From assembly GCA_003640385.1 (NCBI GenBank), contig RCAB01000006.1, positions 1-64,000 on the forward strand: a stretch of DNA of 64,000 nucleotides, in the 5' to 3' direction. Origin of the DNA: Setaria digitata. Lineage: Eukaryota > Nematoda > Chromadorea > Rhabditida > Setariidae. Under the pieces are notes generated by a model, which had not been told where the DNA came from, did no database searches, and saw only the letters and a list, made by a program, of their open reading frames with translations. This document shows positions 1-23,639 of this stretch, in pieces. Position numbers and translations under genes: made by a program. The stretch's first letter is position 1. The number at the start of each line of letters is the position of its first letter.

Positions 1-124
1 ATAATAATATATATAATAATAATAATATATATAATAATAATAATATATATATAATAATAATAATTTATATGATAATAATATATATACAATAATAATAATA
101 GTATATATATAATAATAATAGTAC

Positions 125-191
<67 letters not shown>

Positions 192-210
192 NATAATAAT
201 AATAATAAAG
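1..210. repeat. TAA/ATA microsatellite with an N
   Basis: Nearly the whole stretch is TAA/ATA trinucleotide repeat mixed with short TATATA runs. It becomes a pure TAA array from about 130 to 207, interrupted by an N at 192. The N and the position at the very start of the window suggest an imperfectly assembled low-complexity edge. No gene is seen here. Confidence 0.95.
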
Positions 211-1986
211 TTTTGTAGTCTTATCAAAATAGCCATAAAGTAGTTAGTGAGTTGGTTTGAATTGAGAAGAAAGGGAAAGGATTGGAAATGATAAGAAAAT
301 TAGTAGTGACCGTGACAAAGCGAGGATGATTATAAAGCTGTTTTTCGAATCATGCCTTCTTCATGACGAAGTTGCCTTCACAGAAGCTTTTGCTTCTTCT
401 TTGCAGTTAGTGGTAATTATTGTCTTCAATTCCGAAAGAAAGTCCTGCCGGAGTTTCGAGTTTTTCTTCCTTGATAGTAATGCTAATGTAGTGCTGAGGT
501 TCGCCATTACTAGAAGGATTCGAAATCCATTCCCTATTGTCTCACCAGTTTCGTCTCGCCAATTAAAGTAGTGTAGATGAATTTGCGAATTACGACAAAG
601 AAATTCTCGTGAGAATTTTCAAATAATCAGATTAGCCATGCTTGGATTTTCCTTTTCATAACCCAACTGCCGTTTTGATTCGTCCGAGAAAGTATCTAGG
701 GATTTTCTCTAACTAGTTTTTCAAAAAATATTGGTTGTGATTATTATTTAAAAAAAAAATACCGGCTCGTCGATTATTTACATTTTTGTCACTGCTGTTT
801 ACATTTTAGTCAAATCAGGTAGGAGTTACTGTCTTAGAGAATGATTGTTATCACTGTTACAACTTTCCTCGTCCGCATTACTGGTATCGCTTTTATTGGA
901 GACGCATGCGTATGTTAAGAGTATTGTTTCAATGGATTCTCAGATATAAGTAAATCTGAAATGGTCGTAACGGGGTCGCTGTGAATGAATTGCGGTGGCA
1001 TAAAATTCCAAGATATCTACTTTAATATCATATTTTCTGGCTATTTATCCTACCTAATCATTTCCTGTTATACAATTCCTCTGGAATCACATTTTTCGGA
1101 GCAGTGGATACGCTATTTGAATTCGACTATATGCATTTTTAAATCTTGGAAATTTTTGAATTTCAGAGTTCAAAAAATTTCTTTATTCTTAATCGCTTCC
1201 ACAATTTTACGATACATTCCAAGAACGGAACTGCTTCTTACAGTCCGACTGGTAGTTTTGTTGGTGCTATATTTGTGACTTTGGATTTTAAATTTCAGTC
1301 GTTTTGTCGAATTTTGCATTTCATTTAAGGGAAATTTTATCTTACGAAATTTCATCTTCTGGAATCACATTTTTACCGCTGGGAGCCTTCCTTTAGATCT
1401 AGATCTAGTGAAGTCTTGATATTTCGAAAAGAATGCCACTATGACATTACAGAAGAGAGAGTTTCATGTTATTCAAAGTCACTTGATAAAGAGTGAAGTC
1501 TAAAAAAAAAATAGCAAAAATATAATTTGTTATTTCTTTTGTGCAATTGTATGATTGCTTGAGATATTTTTCTACCCTTATCCTTCGTCAGTTTTCCTTT
1601 TAGTGTCAACTATGTGTTAGTCATGAAAAATAAATTAGTCTGTAAACCATCAGATATCCTATGTTGTGAATATTTTGTTGGATTATGGTTCAAAGATCTT
1701 TATTTATCGCTGGGAGCCTTCCTTTAGATCTAGTTGCTTTTCTTTTTTACCTATTGAAAATCTCAAAATTTTGAAAAATAATACTGGACAACCAAAAAAT
1801 CCGATAAGCTTTTTGCTGTGCTTCCATGTTGCTACTTCCATACCACTGTGTATGCCCACTCATTAGTCTCTTTTATGCTTCATAAAAGTGGAAAAATCAA
1901 TCTAACTTTCTCGTTCATTTTTGGTATCAGTCACATTTGTTTTGTCGATTTCAGAAGTAACTATTAAGGTTTCAGTGCTGGCCAGT
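211..1986. other. Region upstream of the calcium-channel gene
   Basis: No coding sequence is supported; the short open frames here are AT-rich chance frames. The only internal structure I see is a pair of short direct repeats (described separately). A good splice acceptor, GATTTCAG ending at 1954, lies 33 bases before the chosen start codon at 1987. It could be a spliced-leader trans-splice site or the acceptor of a 5' untranslated exon; sequence alone does not decide. Confidence 0.6.
1377..1733. repeat. Pair of 26-bp exact direct repeats
   Basis: The 26 bases at 1377-1402 and 1708-1733 are identical; their core is GCTGGGAGCCTTCCTTTAG. Just before the first copy, the 16-mer CTGGAATCACATTTTT at 1359-1374 repeats 1081-1096. 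A 12-base match, ACCGCTGGGAGC, recurs far away at 28154-28165. This looks like pieces of a dispersed repeat, with no coding capacity visible. Confidence 0.75.
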
Positions 1987-15384
<13,398 letters not shown>

Positions 15385-15892
15385 TTCTGGAGTAGCGCTT
15401 TTTGTCGGGAGAATTTCCCTCTCGCTTCCATTTTTACCCATTCGGCTTCTAGAACTAAGCTGGGCGGGTGGTTACGGTCGTACTTTAAGGCCATTAATGA
15501 AAGTCGATAGAGAGCTAATATGTTCAATAAGTGCGCTTTCTCTTTTTTTTTTTTTTGTGTTGCGAAATTCGATTCATGATCTGTTCGATAGGCCTTATTC
15601 ATCTCAAGGTATTTTAGGACTTTCTTTCACTTTTAAATCGAAGCCCAGTGCAGCGTCAGAGAATTCTGCCGTGCTGTCTTTTCAAAGAGCAATAGAAAAA
15701 TTGGAATGTAAAAACTTGGATAAACTAATAGGTTGACACGCAGAAGCACTGAAATGATTCGTATTTGAAGTGTCCTTTCATTTTTTTTTTCACTTCTTGC
15801 TTTGTACAGATTTTCCTCGTAGTATTTTTTTTTTCCTTTTGTTTTGGAAATTGAAACGTTTAGGAGTATTGTCTCCGAATGAACATGGTGCT

Positions 15893-15898
15893 AATAAA
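15893..15898 (+). promoter_or_regulatory. Candidate polyadenylation signal of egl-19
   Basis: AATAAA lies about 510 bases after the egl-19 stop codon. It is the first canonical signal I noticed downstream, but no transcript end confirms its use. Confidence 0.45.
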
Positions 15899-16380
15899 CT
15901 GAATTAATGTGATGGCTCATCTTCGCTTCGTTTAATAGATTACAGTTATTATCCAGAGACTTTCGAAAAAACAACTTGTAAGGTGCCACAGGACGCAAAA
16001 GTGTCAAAAGAAGAAGAATTTAATAATCCACTTCTCTTATGACCACTTTCGGACGTAGTCAAGCTCATGTGACACATAATTCTTAACTCTTTAAGGATTA
16101 CACTATAGGATGTTTCATGTGACTTTCAAATATCCATCTGATTATATTGTGGAAAAATTCTCTATTTCACTGATCAATGACGCTATCAAAACAAAAATCC
16201 TTATTACCCATGGTTCAAATTTATCTCGACATACTGAGTAATTATACTACGCGAAGCTCCTTTAGTAAATACACCAATCATTTAATTTAGCATTCATTTC
16301 TTTCATTTCTATTCATATATAATAATATATATAAATAGATGCAAAAAATTGCTAAATTGATTAGCTGAATACTGATAAGT

Positions 16381-16566
16381 TTCGTTAACTCTATCCGTTT
16401 CCATCTCAGCGGTTTCACGCCCTCTTGAACTCTCTCTTCAAAGTTCTTTGCAACTTTCCCTCACGGTACTTGTTTGCTATCGGTCTCGTGGTCGTATTTA
16501 GCCTTAGATGAGGTTTACCACTCTCCTTGGGCTGCAATCTCAAATAACCCGACTGCAGAGTGCAAC
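16381..16566 (-). pseudogene. Degenerate 28S rRNA fragment (antisense)
   Basis: Read on the minus strand, the sequence follows the conserved 5' part of large-subunit (28S) rRNA, around the end of the D1 region. It includes GAGACCGATAG, AACAAGTACCGTGAGGGAAA, GAACTTTGAAGAGAGAGTTC and GGCGTGAAACCG, continuing into GGAAACGGATAGAGTT. Changes appear at positions I remember as almost invariant (GTTGCAAAG instead of GTTGAAAAG; CCTCATCTAAGG instead of CTCCATCTAAGG). It is only about 186 bases long with no flanking rRNA, so it is a dispersed rDNA fragment, not a working rRNA gene. Confidence 0.85.
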
Positions 16567-17690
16567 CTACCATAAATTATGAATACTTTAATGTTCATTT
16601 CATATCCAGCGACTTAATCAAAGGTAGGCGGGGTTACTTAAAGGAGTAGCAGTGAAAACAAGGCAGGAAGGGTAGGCAAGGAAAGTTTTTTTCGTAAAGG
16701 GACTTGGGAAAGACTGTTTCCCCAGCAGGCCGTAAACGGGACCAACGTAAATCAAAGTAACGCAACGAAACGGTTATATTGCTAGTCGGAAGTGGAGTTA
16801 GTGTGGCGTGGTGGTCGGTGTAGTGAGACAGTGTAAGTTTCGGTTTATTCGCGAATTTTGATAATTCTTTGTCCTACTGTGCTTGTACTGTAATCAGATG
16901 GGAACATGATTTATCCAGCCGACTGACCTTTCCTAACGGTTGGATGGAACTTGGCCAAATTCAATTGGGTTTTTGGAGCATTTCAAGAAGTTGTAATAGA
17001 GTTATAGACAAATAAAGTTGAGGAAGAGTAAAGAAAAGAGAGTGTAGTGTGCGAAAAAAATTGTTGAAAGAAGTACATATCATATGTAAGCAAACATGGG
17101 TTCTGTAAAAACTAGTATATTGGTTCTCAACGGATAACTTCTGGAGGCACTGAACTCCAACTGCTGAAGTTCCTAGATTTGATTTTGAAGACCTGAAGTT
17201 TATTCTGAAGGCAAAGACCAAAGATGACAACCTAAGCAGATGTCACGCAACCACGATTCCTTTCGGATGCTGCACGAGCTAAGACTTACTGTTCAAGAAC
17301 TGATTATAGAGATGGGTGGGGAAAAGAGGTGCCGGCTTAGGTGAAAAAGAATAGAGAATTTGTTTTCGGGAAGCCGAAAAGCCATCGGCATCCCATTTAC
17401 CTTTAATATTTCTAACCCTTTTTAAATTGTTGTGACCAACTGTTACGTGATTACAGATGGTTGGCCAAATAAACATCAAAAAGATTTATACAATTCGAGA
17501 AACTGCAAAAGTCAATAAAGAATTCGGAAGTGATGACATGTGGGCGACGGTTGCAGTTGTTAAGGGTTCAGGGAGATATAATGAGCGTTGTTCTTGTTCT
17601 CAGTAGATCTGTGCAGTGTTCTATCACTTTATGTTTTTATTTTGTAGAGGTTAAAATGGAGGTTCATTTCAGGTCGTCATCCCGATTACA

Positions 17691-19072
17691 ATGCAACAAG
17701 TGTATTCCGTCAAGCCTTATGTAAATTTTTACGAAAACATACTTCCACCAGATGTGATGTATTCAGTAAAGAATTATCATGATGTATCTCCCGTTAGGAG
17801 TACGTTACTTGCTTCCTCATTGTTTCGTAATTCGAGATTACGAATTTTCATCAAATCTGTCTAACTTGGCGCTTATTTATTTCTTTCAGGTTAGAAAAAA
17901 GTTGGAGATATGGCTGTTGCAATTCGATGTTTGTAGGGATGACGTATAATAGTACAAATTTTGAAATCCATTTATTTTATACCCTGCTGAAATCTTGGTT
18001 GACATTTCATTAATTGAAGGTTCGCCAATGGATGTTGCAAGTTATGCCTATCGTGCTGCAGAAGAAAGTTTGGATGGGATTATCAGTAGACGTCAACTGG
18101 AACTGATTGAAGAGATTTCAGCATTTATTAGTTGTTTGAATAAGGCATTAGCAAGCTGTACTTCATCTTCAGCAAGAACACAAACAACATCCTCTGAGCT
18201 GGAAACCGTCCACGATATTCTAAAACCAGAGTTCACGTTCAGAAAAGTGATGGCATATTAACTTGGCAGTGCTAATTTCGTCCAGCCTCCAAAAAAAACT
18301 TTTGGATTTAGTAATGGACTTAGTACATGAAATTTTGCGGCTGCACTGTGAGTTTAATTGGTGAAATGATTTGGAAACTCGTAAAATATACTTTTTAGAG
18401 CAAAGTCGATACTTCACTGAAGGAAGGCTTGGGTGAATATCCTGTAGAACTAACTACTTTCAAAATCGTGGAATATCCTGTTGACACAATTAAACTTTTT
18501 GTTGGAAATAGTGACGAATGTTGGCTAAAACATTTGGCGAAAATTGGTGATAAAGCTTCCATATTGTTTGAAGGACTAAATGATGGAATAGTTGCACCAC
18601 GCTGCACTGTTAAGATGGAAAAATCCAGGAACCGTAAGTGTGATCATTTGTTCTTGTTCATTTAAAGCATTATTTTTATATTGTATATGTACTAGTTTTT
18701 ACTATATATATTTATTTAATAGGAACATGCTTAGTAGCAGAAGTAAATGGCGCGAAAATGTTAAAGTATGTCGCAGTTTGGAAGTTACTTGGTGAATTAA
18801 TGTCGCTTTATCCAACAATTCCAGACCATCCGGATATCTGTACTCACATAGATTATTGGCTGTTGTTGGCAGATGATGTGTTGTCAAATAGAAGTAGTAA
18901 TGATGATTTATGTCGTCGAATGAGTACTTCTTTGAGTCGTCACGATTATCTGGTTCCGAATGTTGCGGCGACTTTTGCTGATGTTATCGCCTATTCTGTT
19001 ATCACAAAACAGTTGTATTATGCAAATAATGTTGAACTGTGGCTGCGGCGTATGGATAAATTGTTTTACTAG
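17691..19072 (+). CDS. AIMP2: Aminoacyl-tRNA synthetase complex scaffold AIMP2 (p38)
   Basis: Probable non-catalytic scaffold of the cytosolic multi-aminoacyl-tRNA synthetase complex. Four in-phase exons (17691-17799, 18020-18246, 18399-18633, 18723-19072) give 306 residues, against about 320 for human AIMP2. The N terminus, MQQVYSVKPY, resembles human MPMYQVKPYH. A short helical segment follows (RRQLELIEEISAFISCLNKA), where AIMP2 has its leucine-zipper-like region. The C terminus resembles a GST-C fold, ending VPNVAATFADVIAYSVI, which parallels the human LAGNELTVADVVLWSVL. The start has a TTTCAG acceptor about 18 bases upstream. Overall similarity is weak outside these motifs, so another GST-C-bearing complex member is possible but less likely. 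The first intron holds a short acceptor-preceded stretch near 17889 that I excluded because it introduces a stop. Confidence 0.75.
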
Positions 19073-19676
19073 ACAGGATCACGCTTCTAATCTTATATTT
19101 GTTAATTATTAGTAGTTAGCTCCTTTTAATCAAAACCATAATGTTAGAATTTGATTTTGTTATATTCGGAGCTTTATGGTCAATTTAAATTCATGCACTT
19201 CCCAAATTTTACCGATCTGTTCTGTTTGACTGAAATGATTACCATTGTTGTCCTAGTTTACTAAAGTTTCAGAAATATATAGGTGTTGGTTCCATATGTT
19301 CGGTCATTACTACTCTTAGTGAGATGTTGTAGCCGAGTTGGAGACCCAAAGATTTTGTAGTGTTTTTGTTTCACTTTTGCCCAGTTATTTGTTCCTTTAT
19401 TTCATGATTTCTTTGTAAAGAAAGTTTTTAAAAATTTGTGATTGATATAATTGAACAGTTATGTTGGAAACATAGATATTTCCCATCTTTAATATTTTTA
19501 TGAGATGGATTGACGTGATTAATTTTGTAACTTTTTTATGGTTGACGACTGACATATGAGAGCAGCTGAAATTTTTTTCGTTCGTCTTGTAAAAGACAGT
19601 TCATTCCAAACTGTAGATGCGGTTTTGAATTTGCGAGCGACTGCTCGGATAGTTACAGGGACGGAATATTTCTGTG
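19073..19676. other. Spacer between AIMP2 and mS25 genes
   Basis: Six hundred AT-rich bases with no coding signal and no AATAAA that I could find. Near the end, GTTACAG is followed by GGACGGAATATTTCTGTG and then the mS25 start codon; this could be a trans-splice acceptor. The missing polyadenylation signal leaves a shared transcript possible, although the spacing is longer than in typical C. elegans operons. Confidence 0.5.
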
Positions 19677-20607
19677 ATGTCGTTTAAACTTGGCACAGTA
19701 CCGCTAAGACGTACATATCTCTATCTTCAACAAGGTACAATACAATTTAGAGACTGTGTAAAGGTATGTTTTTTCTAGTCTTTATTTTGCACTGCTTTTT
19801 ACAATTTCGTAGCAAAAGTATATTTCCACTGGAGTTTAAATCGATAAACAATTTGCATCACTCCAAATACTTTAGTTACTTGTTGGACATAATTTACTTC
19901 AGATATTTGCTATCGGTTATAAGCAATTTCCGCGGGATGATAGAAGACACAAAGGTGTTATAGAGTTTGTTTTTTGGCATTGGGCGCAATTGCAATATAA
20001 TAATCCCTACGTACAACTAGTGCGGCTCACGAACATCAGTGTTGTACCCTTTGCGAAAGCTTTTTTAAGTCAGCTTTGAAATTTTTCGTGATTTTCTGTG
20101 GTTTCTTGTTTCTTGGACATAGTTTGCTTGAAAGTGGATCTTGCTCTCCTTGTAAATACCATTGCTAGATTTTAAGGCTGCCTGTACTTTTTGTTAGTAC
20201 TACGGTGGGTCGATCCGACCATTTGATAAGCGGTGACACAACTGAACGACCTTGCAAGAGTTTTTTTTAAATTTATGTAATAGCAGGAAAAAATATATGC
20301 CGAAATTTTCTTTGGTTTTATAGTGAAGTAAAAAATTGCAGGTGATGGTCGTGAAGTGCTGTTTGATTTAGAAAACAGAAAGCGCGAGGAAATTGAAGAA
20401 ATATTTCGGACGACGTTAGGTAAAACGGAAGTTTCGTTGAGGCGAGAACGTTTGGAAAAAATGTTGAGGACCGACCAGGCATTATTTGGGAGAAAATGTA
20501 AAAGGGAGTGTATATGTGAGGTGCAAGGCCAGCATCCATGCACATCATTACTTTGTGCACCTGATTACATGAAGGGAAAGTGGCGATGGAACCATAATAT
20601 TCAGTAA
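19677..20607 (+). CDS. mrps-25: Mitochondrial small-subunit ribosomal protein mS25 (MRPS25)
   Basis: Structural protein of the mitochondrial ribosome small subunit, nuclear encoded and imported. Three in-phase exons (19677-19763, 19903-20068, 20342-20607) give 172 residues; human MRPS25 has 173. Conserved stretches run end to end: the N terminus PLRRTYLYLQQGTIQFRDCV (human [20 protein letters not shown]), central YNNPYVQLVRLTN, and C-terminal KRECICEVQGQHPC (human LRECICEVEGQVPC). The CxC in that last motif matters because human mitoribosome structures place an iron-sulfur cluster between mS25 and bS16m; I infer the same here. As in human, no cleavable presequence is evident. Exon 3 begins right after an ATTGCAG acceptor. 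AATAAA at 20889-20894 is a candidate polyadenylation signal. Confidence 0.95.
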
Positions 20608-21392
20608 TTAGTCTTTTAGTTTTCTAGGACTGAATAATACGTCTTGATGTCTGCTTTTTATTTTAAGATTAATAGTGGTAATCCAAAGTCTTTAGGGAAG
20701 ATTAGATGAAAGTTTGACCAATCACTTTTGAATAGAGAAATTCGGAATTGTCATGCTAGTTATATAAACTTCAAATTAATCAAAAAATGCAGTATTTAAA
20801 TGGCAAATTCTTCATCTGCAGCGTAATTACTTAGAATTATGTCAGTAATTTGCTTACAAACAAAAGTTATTTTGTATCATGAGATGCTAATAAAAGTCTG
20901 CTTCCATGGCGTTGCGGGTATCTTCACGGCCTTTTGTTATCACATATCGAAGACCTACAAGTACTTCCAGTGTGTGTTTCCTCTCCATCATACTTGATTA
21001 AAATTCAAGCAACAAGAGTTGTTAGTGGTGAGGTCGTTTGGAATTCTAGACTCGTTTAAGAACCTTATGTGCGTACAGGAGCCTTATTTACACGTACGCA
21101 TATTTTGGTTATTCCTCATGATATATATATATCATGAGGAATAACCAGTGATATATATATTCAGTGTATAAATATATAGTGATATATATATATATATATA
21201 TATCACTGAAGCGCGTCACTTGGTCTGTTGATTTTTATAATATGTAGTATTGCGCATTGCTGCTTCATTGGTATTAATTTATTTTATCTTTCTATGCAAC
21301 ATTTCAAAAACCCATTTTTTTTTTTTTCATAAACGATCAAATGAAAAAAATTTTTTCGCTTACGGCTTATGAATAGCTCCTAAAAGCAGTTA
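20608..21392. other. Spacer between mS25 and ABHD14-like genes
   Basis: This contains a candidate polyadenylation signal (AATAAA, 20889-20894) and two adjacent perfect palindromes (annotated separately). A T-rich stretch before 21330 precedes the next gene. No coding sequence is supported. Confidence 0.7.
21107..21207. repeat. Two adjacent perfect palindromes
   Basis: The first palindrome, 21107-21146, is 40 bases and perfectly self-complementary: arms of 14 (GGTTATTCCTCATG and its complement) around a 12-base AT alternation. The second, 21178-21207, is 30 bases, with AGTGATATATA arms around an AT core. Between them lies more TATA-rich sequence that repeats part of the motif (AGTGATATATATATTC). 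They could extrude as cruciforms or mark a small palindromic mobile remnant. Confidence 0.85.
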
Positions 21393-23639
21393 ATGGATAC
21401 CTACACACGTTCTACGGCACGATTAACAGATTTCCAAAATTCAGTTCCAGAGAGAATTTTATGGCGTTCAAAGGCAATCAGACCAACTGAAGGAAACTTT
21501 CTTGCTGGAGTAAGTTCTCGTGTTCCTAGCATGGACTTTGCAAGTTTTTATGTTTTTACCAAAGAGTCACTGATGGTTGTCCAAGGTTGGTTGTAGTTTT
21601 AAAATGTTGCATGTCAGTAAACTGAGGTGGGTGGGGTCGAGCAGCTACTTGCGGTTGCATCTTGTGTTTTTCAAGTGTTGTTTTTTTTTTCCCTTTCATT
21701 ATTTATGGAAATTTGATGCTTGCTAGATGGAATTTTTCCCTGCATGTGGACAAATTAAAATCAATTGCAGTTAATGGGTTTTCATATATGTATATCTATG
21801 AAGTGTACATAGTGTGGTCATAACCTAAATGTTACCTGCATAAACCAGCTGCACTCATTTCTAATGCCATCAGACCTGTCTGATAATTCTTTGAAATTTT
21901 TTTATTATTTGCATGGTGCTACCATCTATCCTGAAAGTTCTTTGTAAACAGCAAATTTTAAGAACAGTTAATCTAAAATAAATCTGGAAAAAAAATCATG
22001 TAATAGATTAGTCTTGCATTTTAATGAAATCTAAACTTTAGATTCTGTATCCCAAGATAGCAATGTTTTCAGTCTTTTTCCTCATGGACTACTAAAAATT
22101 CTCTGCTTGTCAGTGTGTTTTCTTGATGTGAATACAGATGTTTTCTAAATGCTTAGCCACACTAGTTTTATTCTCTTGCTTGCAAATTATGGAATGTTGT
22201 TTGAATAGAGAGGAGAATTACATCGTGTTTAGTTTACCGTTTTTGTTTGATAGCATACTTTTTTGATGCTTGTAGTAGGTGGTAATTACTGATTATTCTA
22301 TTCCAAGAAACGATTTTTTTTTTTTTTTTGTTTTTTATAGGGAATTTATAGGAAACGAAATTCTAAGTGTGAGGTAATTTCCTCAAAATTTGTCTACTTC
22401 ATAAAAAACTTTCCAGAGGTATGAAATATTTTTTCGAGAAACAGTTCCACCACAAGAAGTTATTTATAAAGGAACCATTCTTTTAATTCATGGCCAGTCA
22501 TTTTCATCATCAACATGGCTAGAAAATTCTACAATGCAGGTTTGTATGGGATATTAGATTTTTCGAAAACTTGGCTATATTATTTTCCATACACCACCGT
22601 TTCTGTATGAATGTTTTCTTAAACGTAATTTTATGAATAAATTGGAAAATCGGATGTGATATAACCACATGAATTATATTAATACTATATATAAATAAAC
22701 GTATAGATAAATTCCTTCCAGATTTTCTCCGCTGCTGGTTACAGATGTTTAGCGTTCGATATGCCTGGTTGCGGCAAAACTGGTGGACCGACGGTTCCAG
22801 ATAACGAAAAAGCTGAAATAATCCCGCTAGCTATGCATGCTCTTGAACTTGATAGTGTTATTTTTTTTTCTAAAATTTTTGATCAGAAACGTTTGCATAC
22901 AGTTCTTACATCATTTTTTGGTTAAAAAATGCTTAAAAATTATTTCCCATTTGTAAAACTATAACTTTTTTTGCTGTTGTCATGTCTTTTGAGTACCGCA
23001 TTTGAGCCAATTTGTTCATACATCTAGTGTTCCATGGGATTTTTTTTTTTTTTTTTTTGTAATTTCAGGTCATAGTTATTGGGCATAGCATGGCCGGACA
23101 ATACATCGTCCCATTGCTTGGAACAGATCGAATAGCTTGCCTTGTTGCAGTTGCACTGTCTAATACAAATGCGATGCCAGCAACCCCGGAAAGTATCAGG
23201 ACATCAGTATTAGTGGTATGGGGCGAAAAAGACACCAGTTTAGGACCTAGTGCTGCATCTAATCTTGGTAGATTACCGAATTCCAGGTAAGGTTTTTGTG
23301 CTGTAATTTCATTTAACTAAAGGTGATTACTTTGAACATATGAGCTTATAGAAGTTTTGGACCGGTTCTTCGGTCTTCCATGTGTTTTCGATTTCAGTCA
23401 TTTAAGTAGGAGTAAAATTGACACCTAAATGAAGGAGGGATTTTAATAATCACTTTTTGCTTTTGCACTTTCAAATTTTATATTGACATTTTAGTTGCTT
23501 TGTTTAAATATTTCTTTTTAGGCTTTTGAGAATACCTTCAGCAGGACATGCTTGTTACCTCAGCAATGCAGTTGCATTTCAATCAGCTTGCTTAAACTTT
23601 TTTGAAACGATGGAGCTTGTTGTTGTGTCCTCGTTATAA
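21393..23639 (+). CDS. ABHD14-like alpha/beta hydrolase
   Basis: Serine-hydrolase-fold protein most like vertebrate ABHD14 (CIB). Mammalian ABHD14B is reported to be a lysine deacetylase that transfers the acetyl group to CoA, but the substrate here is unknown. Six in-phase exons (21393-21509, 22341-22373, 22417-22539, 22722-22856, 23069-23286, 23522-23639) give 247 residues. The predicted triad is complete: nucleophile S143 in GHSMAG, acid D191 in VVWGEKD and base H218 in AGHACYL. The oxyanion-hole segment LLIHGQSFSSSTW matches the ABHD14 pattern LLLHGIRFSSETW. FFRETVPP also matches the family start. The first 39 residues resemble nothing I know and are joined to the fold by an 11-codon exon, so the N terminus is the least certain part. 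The first intron is long (21510-22340). Confidence 0.85.

Larger units (their letters stand above)
15385..17690. other. Spacer between egl-19 and the AIMP2 gene
   Basis: This holds the egl-19 3' untranslated region, then a non-coding spacer with an antisense 28S rRNA fragment (annotated separately). A TTTCAG acceptor around 17667-17672 lies just upstream of the next start codon and may be a spliced-leader acceptor. No protein-coding gene is supported in the remainder. Confidence 0.7.

Noticed and set aside
17889..17935. Acceptor-preceded stretch in the first AIMP2 intron
   Set aside because: In every phase compatible with the neighbouring exons it either hits a stop quickly or breaks the frame of the next exon.
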